Of a stretch of 64,000 nucleotides of DNA, positions 1-7,738 are shown in pieces. The DNA lies in assembly GCF_009649685.1 (NCBI RefSeq), contig NZ_WJPK01000002.1, forward strand, positions 412,202-476,201, written 5' to 3'. The stretch comes from Flavobacteriaceae bacterium EG-1 (GTDB lineage: Bacteria > Bacteroidota > Bacteroidia > Flavobacteriales > Flavobacteriaceae). The notes below the pieces were generated by a model that was given only the letters and a program-made list of their open reading frames with translations, searched no databases and had not been told where the DNA came from. Each line of letters begins with the position of its first letter. Position 1 is the stretch's first letter. The translations under genes and the position numbers were made by a program.

Positions 1-384
1 GGAAATAGAGTTTCTGGTCAAGAAATTGATTGGCTTTCTGAAAATCCAAAAATTCAAGAAGGTGCAGATATAATTTGGATGAGTCAATTTTTAGATTGTT
101 TCTCAAAAGAAGAAATTCTAAAAATATTGAGCACTAGTGTTAAAGCTATGAATTCTGAAACGGAATTAATAATTATTGAAACATATACGGATCGTCAGAA
201 ATTTGATAATGCAAAATTTATATTAGAAGCTACCTCATTATATTTTACAGCATTAGCCAACGGCAATAGTAAAATGTATAAAGCAACTGAGCTTATAAAT
301 TTAGCCGTCCAGGCTGGTTTATTAATTAAAGAAGATATTAGCTTAGGCGAATATCACACCATGTTTATTTGTAAAAAAAAATAA
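1..384 (+). CDS. SAM-dependent methyltransferase, C-terminal part (gene starts before the window)
   Basis: The reading frame is open from base 1, so this is the last 127 residues of a gene whose start lies outside. The visible part contains GADIIWMSQFLDCFS, the post-motif region of class I O-methyltransferases, followed by an EEILKIL helix and a terminal HTMFICKKK strand. It is the first gene of a run of co-directional pigment genes, where methyltransferases of this type decorate the aryl head group of flexirubin or aryl-polyene lipids. That role is inferred from context. The SAM-binding glycine motif is not in the window. Confidence 0.75.
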   Translation, partial: GNRVSGQEIDWLSENPKIQEGADIIWMSQFLDCFSKEEILKILSTSVKAMNSETELIIIETYTDRQKFDNAKFILEATSLYFTALANGNSKMYKATELINLAVQAGLLIKEDISLGEYHTMFICKKK

Positions 385-386
385 GC

Positions 387-974
387 CTGAATCAAAATCT
401 AAACATACAAGCCTATTGTCACATCAGAAATGGTGAAATTGTACTAAACGGGAAATCTATTTTCAAGCAAAATTCTGAAGCTTTTAAAGACTTCATAAAA
501 GCCGCATATAAATATTTAGAAATTGACCATTCTAAATTTTTTAAAATGGACAACCTAAGCAAATTGGCTTTTATAGCAGCCGAGGTATTGTTGAAAAATG
601 AGTCCGAAAAAAATATCGCCTTAATATTATCAAACAAAGCTTCTAGCATAGATACTGATCGTAAACATCAAAACGCCATTGAAAATGGTTTTGCTAGCCC
701 AGCTATATTTGTATACACATTGCCCAACATTTGCCTAGGAGAAATTAGCATTCGTCATCAATTATATTCTGAAAATGCATTTTTTGTTTTTGACGAAATA
801 AAACCTGATATACTATTTGATTATAGCGAAAACCTCATTAAGGAAGGAAAAGCTAAAAAATCGTTATGTGGTTGGGTAGACTTTGATAATGGAAAATATG
901 ATGCATTCTTGTACATTGTTGCCAATAGCGGTACTTTTGTTCATTCGATTAGCGAAATAACCAGATTATACTAG
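387..974 (+). CDS. Truncated beta-ketoacyl-synthase-like protein of the pigment operon, non-ATG start
   Basis: The first ATG in this frame is at 546, but the frame is clearly coding further up (residues such as IRNGEIVLNGKSIF and FKDFIKAAYKYL precede it) and is open back to 375. No ATG exists between 375 and 546, so translation must begin at a rarer codon. CTG at 387 is the best placed, directly after the methyltransferase stop, but ATA at 381 or 405 cannot be excluded. The product of about 195 residues resembles only the N-terminal part of ketosynthases (MDNLSKLAFIAAEVLL, then an ALILSNKASS strand). It has no catalytic Cys or His-His motifs. Short proteins of this kind accompany the ACP in aryl-polyene and flexirubin clusters. 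A non-catalytic partner role is inferred. Confidence 0.6.
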   Translation: MNQNLNIQAYCHIRNGEIVLNGKSIFKQNSEAFKDFIKAAYKYLEIDHSKFFKMDNLSKLAFIAAEVLLKNESEKNIALILSNKASSIDTDRKHQNAIENGFASPAIFVYTLPNICLGEISIRHQLYSENAFFVFDEIKPDILFDYSENLIKEGKAKKSLCGWVDFDNGKYDAFLYIVANSGTFVHSISEITRLY

Positions 975-979
975 ACCCA

Positions 980-1234
980 ATGAGCGCATTGAAAATAGAA
1001 TTGAAAGAAAAAATAATAGAACAATTAAACCTTGAAGACCTTTCTGTTGCAGAAATTTCAGACAGCGAACCGCTTTTTGGAGAAGGCTTAGGGCTTGACT
1101 CAATTGATGCTTTAGAACTTATCGTTATGCTCGATAAAGATTATGGCATTAAATTGGCGGATCCGAAAGAAGGTCGTAAAATTTTTGAGTCGATTGACAC
1201 AATGGCTGCCTATATTGAAGCCAATAGAAGCTAA
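980..1234 (+). CDS. Acyl carrier protein
   Basis: An 84-residue carrier protein with the phosphopantetheine site GLGLDSIDALEL, the modified serine being Ser41. It is acidic with the usual four-helix length. It starts 5 bases after the ketosynthase-like gene and belongs to the pigment operon, where it would carry the growing polyene chain rather than act in primary fatty-acid synthesis (inference from context). The DSID rather than DSLD sequence is usual for carrier proteins of aryl-polyene-type clusters. Confidence 0.93.
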   Translation: MSALKIELKEKIIEQLNLEDLSVAEISDSEPLFGEGLGLDSIDALELIVMLDKDYGIKLADPKEGRKIFESIDTMAAYIEANRS

Positions 1235-1265
1235 ATACACCAATAATTACATTTAATCGTAATTA

Positions 1266-1294
1266 AAATATCTCAACTTTAAATTGGGATATTT
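1266..1294 (+). other. Hairpin in the gap between ACP and ketosynthase genes
   Basis: An 11-base inverted repeat (AAATATCTCAA pairing with TTGGGATATTT, one G-T pair) encloses a 7-base loop in the 102-base gap after the ACP gene, followed by a T-rich stretch. This is the only sizeable gap early in the operon. It may act as an attenuator, a leaky terminator or an RNA processing site that alters ACP dosage. No recognisable riboswitch is present. Confidence 0.5.
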
Positions 1295-1336
1295 GTATTT
1301 TTACAAAGAACTCGTTTCACTTACCACAAACAGACA

Positions 1337-2536
1337 ATGAGTCAAGGAGTAGCTATCACGGGAATTGGTATTATTTCAGCAATTGGTAACAATGTAGCTG
1401 AAAATTTCGCATCTCTGATTTCTGAGAAAATAGGTATTTCGAAAATTTCTCAGATTGACACTATTCATAAGAATGACATTATGGTTGGTGAAATAGCTAT
1501 GCAAAACAAAGAACTTGAGGCTTTATTAAACCTTAATTCTGACGCCTATTCGCGCACTCCAATGATTGGCATAATTGCAGCTCAAGAAGCCATTACAAAT
1601 GCAGGAATATCAGATATTAATGATTGCGCAACAGGCTTAATTTCAGGAACTACGGTTGGTGGAATGGATAAAACAGAACAGTATTTCTACGATTATTTCG
1701 AAGGAAATTCGCATTGGAATCACATAACCGGACTAAGTGCAGGTGACTCATCAAAAAAAATAGCTGATTATTTAGGTCTCAAAGAAAGTTTTGTTACAAC
1801 GATTAGTACCGCATGTTCTTCTGCTGCCAATGCAATTATGCAAGGAGCAAAAATGATTAAATCTGGTGAATTAGACAGGGTAATAGTAGGTGGCACAGAT
1901 GCAATGTCAAAATTTACAATTAATGGTTTTAAAACTTTAATGATTCAATCAGACACCTTTAATGCACCCTTCGACAACAACAGAAAAGGTTTAAACCTCG
2001 GAGAGGCTGCTGGTTATTTGGTTTTGGAATCTGATAAAATTATCGCTAGAGATAACAAAAAGGTCTTAGCTTATATAAAAGGATATGGTAATGCCAATGA
2101 TGCCTATCATCAAACCGCATCTTCAGAACAAGGTGATGGTGCTGTTCTCGCTATGGAGAAAGCTTTAAAAGTCGCAGAACTTTCGCCCGAATCTATCGAC
2201 TATGTAAACGCCCATGGCACTGCCACTCCTAATAACGACCTTTCTGAAGGCAGAGCACTACTCCGTATTTTTGGAGATAAAGTGCCAGAATTTAGTTCTA
2301 CCAAAGCCTTTACCGGCCATACATTAGCTGCTGCAGGTGGCATAGAAGCTGTTTTTTCTGTACTTGCCCTTCAAAACAACATAATTTATCCAAATCTGAA
2401 TTTCAAGACCCCAATGATTGAATTCAATTTGCAACCTGAAATAAAACTAAAGCAGAAAGAATTGAAAACTGTACTTTCTAACTCCTTTGGGTTTGGAGGA
2501 AATTGTTCGACCTTAATATTTTCGAAAGAAGCATGA
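1337..2536 (+). CDS. Beta-ketoacyl-ACP synthase (FabF-like)
   Basis: A 399-residue condensing enzyme with the complete Cys-His-His set: TACSSAANAI with Cys160, NAHGTATPNND with His293 and FTGHTLAAAGG with His328. The C-terminal NSFGFGGNCS glycine motif is also intact. It extends an ACP-bound acyl chain by decarboxylative condensation with malonyl-ACP in the cytoplasm. The next gene is a ketosynthase homologue without the catalytic cysteine and overlaps its stop codon, so the pair probably forms the KS-CLF heterodimer that makes the polyene chain. Confidence 0.93.
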   Translation: MSQGVAITGIGIISAIGNNVAENFASLISEKIGISKISQIDTIHKNDIMVGEIAMQNKELEALLNLNSDAYSRTPMIGIIAAQEAITNAGISDINDCATGLISGTTVGGMDKTEQYFYDYFEGNSHWNHITGLSAGDSSKKIADYLGLKESFVTTISTACSSAANAIMQGAKMIKSGELDRVIVGGTDAMSKFTINGFKTLMIQSDTFNAPFDNNRKGLNLGEAAGYLVLESDKIIARDNKKVLAYIKGYGNANDAYHQTASSEQGDGAVLAMEKALKVAELSPESIDYVNAHGTATPNNDLSEGRALLRIFGDKVPEFSSTKAFTGHTLAAAGGIEAVFSVLALQNNIIYPNLNFKTPMIEFNLQPEIKLKQKELKTVLSNSFGFGGNCSTLIFSKEA

Positions 2537-3606
2537 AAAAATCGGTGTACATAAACAGCGTTGGTTCTATTTCTCCTCAGCATACTTTAGACAATACATT
2601 ATTTCTTGAAGAAGTTGTGAATTATAATTCTTCAACACTGAATGTTATAGCACCAAACTATAAAGAATTTATACCACCAGCCGCTGCACGAAGAATGGCA
2701 AAAGGGATAAAAATGAGCACAGTAAGTGCAAAAACGGTTCTTAATGAAGCTCAAATTGAAGAAAGTGAAGTAGATGCAATTATAGTTGGTACTGGTTTAG
2801 GTTGTATCGGTGATTCAGAAAAATTTATAAAAGATATTATTGATAATGACGAGCAGTACTTAACTCCAACTAGGTTCATTCAATCCTCACACAATACTGT
2901 TGCTGGCCAGATAGCGTTGGGTATGGGGTGTAAAGGATATAATTTTACCTATGTACATTCTACAATTTCATTTGAATCTTCTTTATTGGATGCTAAAATG
3001 CAACTTGAAGAAAATGAAGCACAACATATTTTAGTTGGTGGCGTAGACGAACTTGTAGACCATCATGAAAACACACATCGTTTAATTGGTCATATTAAAG
3101 ACACACCAACAAACTCGAACTCCTTATTAAATTCGAACACCTCCGGAGCTGTTTTTGCAGAAGGAGCAAATTTCTTCCTATTATCAAATAGTAAAACTAG
3201 TTCTGTTTATTCTGAATTAGTTGCACTCAAAACTTTCAATGAAATTGCTAAGGAACGAGTTGCTACACTTGCCCTTAAATTTCTTGCTGGTAATAATTTG
3301 GAAATTGAAGATATAGACCTATTAATAATGGGTAATAATGGCGATGTAAATTTTGATGATTATTACAGTCAATTAACTGAAAGTATTTTTAAACACACAC
3401 CACAAGCATACTATAAACATTTATCGGGTGAATTCGACACGGCTTCGGCATTCGGGTTTTGGCTTGGAAACAAAATTTTAAAACATCAGAATGTGCCAAA
3501 CGCCGTACAATTGAATGCCCTAAAACCTAAAAAATTAGAAATCGTTTTACTCTATAATCAATATAGAGGTGAAAATCAAAGTTTTGTATTATTAAAAAGA
3601 TGCTAA
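2533..3606 (+). CDS. Chain-length-factor-like ketosynthase homologue lacking the catalytic cysteine
   Basis: The ATG at 2533 overlaps the previous stop as ATGA and is preferred over an in-frame upstream ATG at 2503. The 357-residue product has the thiolase-fold layout (IIVGTGLGCIGDSEKF, then ILVGGVDELVDHH), but the active-site segment reads YVHSTISFES with no cysteine. The His-containing HGT and GHT motifs are replaced by NNGDVNFDD and HLSGEFDTASAFG. This matches the non-catalytic partner of polyene ketosynthases, which sets chain length. It is assigned by position and by loss of the catalytic residues. Confidence 0.82.
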   Translation: MKKSVYINSVGSISPQHTLDNTLFLEEVVNYNSSTLNVIAPNYKEFIPPAAARRMAKGIKMSTVSAKTVLNEAQIEESEVDAIIVGTGLGCIGDSEKFIKDIIDNDEQYLTPTRFIQSSHNTVAGQIALGMGCKGYNFTYVHSTISFESSLLDAKMQLEENEAQHILVGGVDELVDHHENTHRLIGHIKDTPTNSNSLLNSNTSGAVFAEGANFFLLSNSKTSSVYSELVALKTFNEIAKERVATLALKFLAGNNLEIEDIDLLIMGNNGDVNFDDYYSQLTESIFKHTPQAYYKHLSGEFDTASAFGFWLGNKILKHQNVPNAVQLNALKPKKLEIVLLYNQYRGENQSFVLLKRC

Positions 3607-4376
3607 AAAGAAAATACGTCAACTTTTTTGTTATTTCGCTTTTAGTCGCTTTAATTTCATTGAATTTTGTGATTGATATTCCTTGGTTTATTTACCTAAT
3701 CATTCTATTTCTTTGGCTATTAATCACACTTTTTGGTTCTTTTTTTATACGATGGAATTACCATTTAACATCATTAAGTTCCAATAAAAATATTCAAGAA
3801 AATAATGTTTCATTAACCTTCGATGATGGTCCGAACGCAGAATTTACCCCCCAAATTTTAGACTTATTAGAAAAACACAATGCTAAGGCAACCTTTTTCC
3901 TTATTGGAAAATATGCAGAAAAACACCCAACAATAGTACAAGATATTTTAAAAAAAGGTCATAGCATTGGCAATCACACCTATTCTCACACTAACGATTT
4001 CGGATTTTTTGGTACTAACAAAGTCATTTCAGAATTAAATACCACAAAAGGAATAGTTGAAAAAATCACAGGTTTTAAAATGCTTTTATATCGTCCTGCT
4101 TTCGGTGTTACCAACCCAAGCATACAAGAAGCTGTAGCTAATCTCAAGGTAAATTCCATTGGATGGTCGGTGCGCTCATTAGATACTACCAGTCGATCAG
4201 AAGATGCTATATTAAAACGTATTACTGCAAAAGTTTCTAAAGGAGACATTATTCTTTTACACGACACCTCAAAAAAAACCATAGTGGTGTTGGAACGGTT
4301 ATTGTTATTTTTACAAGCAAACAATCTTAAGTCAGTTCCTGCGGAACAACTTTTGAATATCAAAGCATATGAATAA
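3600..4376 (+). CDS. Membrane-anchored NodB-type polysaccharide deacetylase family protein
   Basis: There are two N-terminal hydrophobic segments (residues about 8-28 and 30-50), then a NodB domain with SLTFDDGPN at residues 71-79, FFLIGKYAEKHP, the metal-binding GNHTYSH, LYRPAFG and the terminal GDIILLHD. These are the five usual catalytic motifs, so an active metal-dependent hydrolase is expected. The domain would face the periplasm. It overlaps both neighbours by 7-8 bases. Deacetylase-family proteins recur in flexirubin clusters, but their substrate there is not established. It may act on an acylated pigment intermediate rather than on polysaccharide. Confidence 0.85.
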   Translation: MLKRKYVNFFVISLLVALISLNFVIDIPWFIYLIILFLWLLITLFGSFFIRWNYHLTSLSSNKNIQENNVSLTFDDGPNAEFTPQILDLLEKHNAKATFFLIGKYAEKHPTIVQDILKKGHSIGNHTYSHTNDFGFFGTNKVISELNTTKGIVEKITGFKMLLYRPAFGVTNPSIQEAVANLKVNSIGWSVRSLDTTSRSEDAILKRITAKVSKGDIILLHDTSKKTIVVLERLLLFLQANNLKSVPAEQLLNIKAYE

Positions 4377-5034
4377 ATGGCTTTTACATACAAATAAGTC
4401 GCGAATTACTCGGCTATTCATAATGAGTTTACTATTGCTTGTTTTAACAATTAATAATACACTTGCTCAAACAAAAATGAGTATCTCAGAAGCCGCTGCG
4501 TTACAAGTAAAAGTTAAATCATTAGCTAAAACTACAAGCACCATAACAGCAGATTTTGTACAAAAAAAGCATCTAGATTTTTTATCCAACGATATCGAAT
4601 CAAACGGCAAATTGTCTTTTAAAAGTCCTAATATGGTCAAATGGGCTTATATGAAGCCATTTCAATATTCCGTTTTGTTTAAAGATGACATGCTATATAT
4701 TAATAATGAAGGTGAAAAAAACAACATAGATATTGGTTCGAACAAACTATTTAAACAACTAAATAAACTAATAAGTGCTAGTATTACTGGGGATATGTTT
4801 ACCACGGAAGAATTTAACATCAGCTACTTTAATACAAAAAAGGGTAGTGTTGTATATTTTTCTCCTCTAAATGAAAAATTCGCCAAATACATTAAGGAGT
4901 TTCACATTAGTTTTAACAACAAATCTGAAGTGAGTGCCGTTAAAATGATAGAACCCTCAAACGACTATACACTTATACAGTTTTCTAATAGAATTACCAA
5001 TCAAAATATACCTGATGCGGTTTTTGCTCATTAG
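4369..5034 (+). CDS. LolA-like outer-membrane lipoprotein carrier
   Basis: A 221-residue protein with an N-terminal signal peptide (hydrophobic MSLLLLVLTINN segment ending at LAQ), followed by the LolA-type strands TITADFVQKKHL, GKLSFKSPNMVKWAY and YSVLFKDDMLYI. ATG 4369 is kept as the start because it overlaps the preceding stop (ATGAATAA). Household LolA ferries lipoproteins across the periplasm. Cluster-borne copies in aryl-polyene loci are thought to ferry the pigment lipid to the outer membrane, which fits the exporter gene downstream. Confidence 0.85.
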   Translation: MNKWLLHTNKSRITRLFIMSLLLLVLTINNTLAQTKMSISEAAALQVKVKSLAKTTSTITADFVQKKHLDFLSNDIESNGKLSFKSPNMVKWAYMKPFQYSVLFKDDMLYINNEGEKNNIDIGSNKLFKQLNKLISASITGDMFTTEEFNISYFNTKKGSVVYFSPLNEKFAKYIKEFHISFNNKSEVSAVKMIEPSNDYTLIQFSNRITNQNIPDAVFAH

Positions 5035-5620
5035 TCTTGTTTTATTAGTCGTTAGCTGTGCATCTTATCCAAAGAAGAAAAAATTTAAGCAAGCTAGTAA
5101 AGCTAAATTTGAAATAGAGAACCCATACTTCGCAAATGCCAGTTTAGACTATGTATACAAAGCTGATATTAAAGTTCTAAAAAAATCGTTCAGCGGAATT
5201 TTTATTGTAAAAAAATTAAATAATCAACATCATCGAATTGTTTTTACAACGGAAATGGGTAACAAACTATTTGATTTTGAATTTTTAAATGAAACTTTCA
5301 AAATCAATCATATTTTACCCGAAATGGACAAAAAAATACTAATTAACATACTAAAACACGATTTTTTTGCCTTAATTAAGCAAAATCCATTTTCAGAAAA
5401 ACAATTTTTCAAAGGAAATTCAAAAATGTTTCAATCTGAACTTTTGAAGAAAAACTATTATTATTTTTTTGAAAATGAAAAACTAAACAAAATAGTTCGG
5501 ACTTATAATGGAAAAGAAAAAGTTACATTTTTATTTTCGGGAAATAGTGATAACATTGTAAGCCGTATTAATATTCAACATTCGAATATTAAACTGAACA
5601 TTTATCTGAAAAAATTATGA
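5015..5620 (+). CDS. Pigment-cluster lipoprotein, LolB/DUF3261-like by context
   Basis: A 201-residue lipoprotein with lipobox LLVVSCASY (lipidated Cys15). The rest is a lysine-rich beta-strand protein with segments such as GIFIVKKLNNQHHRIVF and FTTEMGNKLFDFEF. The start overlaps the LolA-like gene by 20 bases and the end overlaps the dehydratase start. Aryl-polyene clusters encode a small outer-membrane lipoprotein at this position. It would be the acceptor partner of the LolA-like carrier. The family assignment is by position and general appearance only. Confidence 0.7.
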   Translation: MRFLLISLVLLVVSCASYPKKKKFKQASKAKFEIENPYFANASLDYVYKADIKVLKKSFSGIFIVKKLNNQHHRIVFTTEMGNKLFDFEFLNETFKINHILPEMDKKILINILKHDFFALIKQNPFSEKQFFKGNSKMFQSELLKKNYYYFFENEKLNKIVRTYNGKEKVTFLFSGNSDNIVSRINIQHSNIKLNIYLKKL

Positions 5621-5988
5621 GCGTACTCATCGAAAATTTATACGAAGTAAAATCATTTGAAAACAATGATAACATTGTTAAGGCAACAGTCTCATTGAAT
5701 AAGAATCATGAAATTTTTGACGGTCACTTTCCTGATAAATCAGTGATGCCAGGCGTATGCATGATTCAAATGATAAAAGAACTTACGGAAAGTGCAACGA
5801 ATAAAAAACTCTTCTTATCCAGTTGTTCTAACATTAAGTTTATGGCTATCATTAACCCAGACGAGAACAAAATATTACATTTAACCATCTCTTATAATGA
5901 AATAGATGGAGCTATTAAAATAAAAAACACGGTAGCTTTTGAGAAAACGCTGGCATTAAAATTGAATGCTACGTTTAAAATAATGTAG
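5617..5988 (+). CDS. 3-hydroxyacyl-ACP dehydratase (hotdog, FabZ-like)
   Basis: A 123-residue single hotdog domain with the dehydratase signature FDGHFPDKSVMPG (His37) and the following central helix CMIQMIKEL. It removes water from 3-hydroxyacyl-ACP to leave the trans double bond, and in a polyene pathway every cycle stops here, giving the conjugated chain. It begins with an ATGA overlap with the lipoprotein gene. No ketoreductase is visible in the window, so that activity must lie upstream of base 1 or elsewhere. Confidence 0.9.
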   Translation: MSVLIENLYEVKSFENNDNIVKATVSLNKNHEIFDGHFPDKSVMPGVCMIQMIKELTESATNKKLFLSSCSNIKFMAIINPDENKILHLTISYNEIDGAIKIKNTVAFEKTLALKLNATFKIM

Positions 5989-5993
5989 AGCAC

Positions 5994-6482
5994 ATGAAAC
6001 TTCTGACTTATATCATCTTAATTATAACATTATTAGTTAATTCAATCGGTTTAAGCGATTTACGCAAAAATTATCCTTTAGCTAATGATAACAGTGAAAT
6101 AACACAGAACATGTACAATGCGCTTTCTTCTATTTCCTCGAATGACAAAGCAATACTTATTGCCTATAAAGGTGCATTTTCTACTATATTGGCAAAACAC
6201 AGCAAACAAGTTAAAGACAAGAAAACATATTTTAAAGAAGGAATAACTTCACTTGAACTAGCTGTAGAGAAAGACCCAAACAACATAGAAATAAGGTGTC
6301 TTCGTTTGGGGGTTCAAGAAAATTCTCCAAAATTTTTAAAATATAAGTCTGCCATTCCCGCTGACAAGCAGTTTATAATTGAGCACTATGCTTCCGAAAG
6401 CTCTCAAGAAATTAAAAAATTTATAAAGGGTTACATTAAACTATCAAAGAGCTTTAACGAGTCGGAAAAGCAATTGTTTTAG
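5994..6482 (+). CDS. Pigment-cluster protein of unknown function, secreted or membrane-anchored, TPR-like
   Basis: A 162-residue protein with an N-terminal hydrophobic segment (LLTYIILIITLLVNSIGL) and an all-helical remainder. It includes a TPR-like helix pair, GITSLELAVEKDPNNIEIRC. Proteins of this size occupy the same place between dehydratase and glycosyltransferase genes in flexirubin clusters, but I know of no assigned function. It follows the dehydratase by 5 bases and is the last gene before a new internal promoter. Confidence 0.7.
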   Translation: MKLLTYIILIITLLVNSIGLSDLRKNYPLANDNSEITQNMYNALSSISSNDKAILIAYKGAFSTILAKHSKQVKDKKTYFKEGITSLELAVEKDPNNIEIRCLRLGVQENSPKFLKYKSAIPADKQFIIEHYASESSQEIKKFIKGYIKLSKSFNESEKQLF

Positions 6483-6503
6483 GCTATTGAATATGTATCT
6501 TTG
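6474..6503 (+). promoter_or_regulatory. Bacteroidota-type promoter (TTG-N19-TATCTTTG)
   Basis: TATCTTTG at 6496-6503 is an exact match to the Bacteroidota sigma -7 consensus TAnnTTTG, and a TTG at 6474-6476 sits 19 bases upstream as the -33 element. Transcription would start near 6510, giving the GT2 and exporter half of the pigment operon its own promoter. Confidence 0.6.
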
Positions 6504-6568
6504 CCTAATATTTTGGGGAAAGATTGATACAACCAATAACTTCTGATACAGCTACCTCTAGGGAACAA

Positions 6569-7738
6569 ATGATACAGCTCAAATGCTGTGTTATTATTCC
6601 AACATATAATAATGCCAAGACCCTAAGAAGAGTTGTAGACGGTGTATTATTGCAAACTTCAAATATAATTATTGTTAATGATGGAGCTACAGATAACACC
6701 AAAGAATTACTTAAAGAATATACACATGTAGTTCAAATAAATTTAAGTGAGAACAAAGGTAAAGGCAATGCACTTAGATTAGGATTTAAAAAAGCACTTG
6801 AATTAGGTTTTAATTTTGCAATAACAATTGATTCTGACGGGCAGCATTATCCTGAAGACATTGCTGTTTTTTTGAATGAATTAAAGGCCAATGATGACAA
6901 TAAATTACTGCTCATAGGAAGCAGGAATATGGAACACGAAAGCGTACCTAAAAAAAGTAGTTTTGGTAATAAGTTCTCGAATTTTTGGTTGTGGGTTACC
7001 ACTGGAACAACCTTAACCGACACACAATCTGGATTTCGCTTATATCCCATAAAAGCAATGCAAAACATAAAACTTAAAACGAATAAGTTTGAGTTTGAGA
7101 TTGAGGCCATGGTTAGATCTTCATGGAATGGAATTCAATTAAAAAATGTGCCGATTCGCGTACTTTACGATGAAAAAGAACGCGTTTCTCATTATCGTCC
7201 AACCAAGGACTTTTTACGCATTTTTGCTCTAAATACTATTCTTGTATTTATCGCCTTATTATATATAAAACCACGAGATTTATACCGAAAATTTAGAAGA
7301 AAAGGATTTAAACGTTTTTTCTATGAAGACTTTTTACAAAGTAATGATCCTCCCTTAAAAAAAGCATTGTCCATTGCATTAGGCACTTTTATTGGATTAT
7401 CACCACTGTGGGGGTTTCATACTGTTTTAGTAATTACTCTTGCCGTTCTTTTAAAACTGAATAAAGTAATTGCATTTGCATTTTCAAATGTTAGTATGGC
7501 TCCATTAATTCCGTTTGTTGTATTTCTAGGTTTGCAAACTGGATCTATAGTTACAGGACAAGAAGTAAATTTTGCCCTGAGCGATTTTACAGAAGATTTT
7601 GGGGCGTTAAAACAATTTAAAACCTACATTATTGGCAGTATAATTTTCGCCATATTTGGTGCAGTACTTTTTGGAATAATTGGATACTTCATATTGCTTT
7701 TTTTTAAACGAAATAATACGTCTGTAAGCAATGGGTAA
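6569..7738 (+). CDS. Family 2 glycosyltransferase fused to a DUF2062 membrane domain
   Basis: The N-terminal GT-A domain begins VIIPTYNNAKTL, with IIIVNDGATDNTKE and the metal-binding ITIDSDGQHYPED. A C-terminal DUF2062 domain with several membrane segments follows (ALGTFIGLSPLWGFHTVL onward). ATG 6569 puts the fold right at the start. An in-frame start at 6524 would add 15 unusual residues but is only 14 bases from the predicted transcription start. This fusion is a hallmark of flexirubin and aryl-polyene loci. The product probably transfers a sugar or acyl-type group to a lipid acceptor at the inner membrane; the donor is not known. Confidence 0.88.
   Translation: MIQLKCCVIIPTYNNAKTLRRVVDGVLLQTSNIIIVNDGATDNTKELLKEYTHVVQINLSENKGKGNALRLGFKKALELGFNFAITIDSDGQHYPEDIAVFLNELKANDDNKLLLIGSRNMEHESVPKKSSFGNKFSNFWLWVTTGTTLTDTQSGFRLYPIKAMQNIKLKTNKFEFEIEAMVRSSWNGIQLKNVPIRVLYDEKERVSHYRPTKDFLRIFALNTILVFIALLYIKPRDLYRKFRRKGFKRFFYEDFLQSNDPPLKKALSIALGTFIGLSPLWGFHTVLVITLAVLLKLNKVIAFAFSNVSMAPLIPFVVFLGLQTGSIVTGQEVNFALSDFTEDFGALKQFKTYIIGSIIFAIFGAVLFGIIGYFILLFFKRNNTSVSNG

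Noticed and set aside
419-649. Minus-strand ORF of 76 residues
   Set aside because: It lies opposite the ketosynthase-like coding frame, which has clear family segments; it has no family features and is a shadow.
2386-2583. Minus-strand ORF across the KS/CLF junction
   Set aside because: It lies antisense to two well-supported overlapping genes and has no motif.
3986-4393. Minus-strand 135-residue ORF
   Set aside because: It is antisense to the deacetylase gene with the NodB motifs in the opposite frame.
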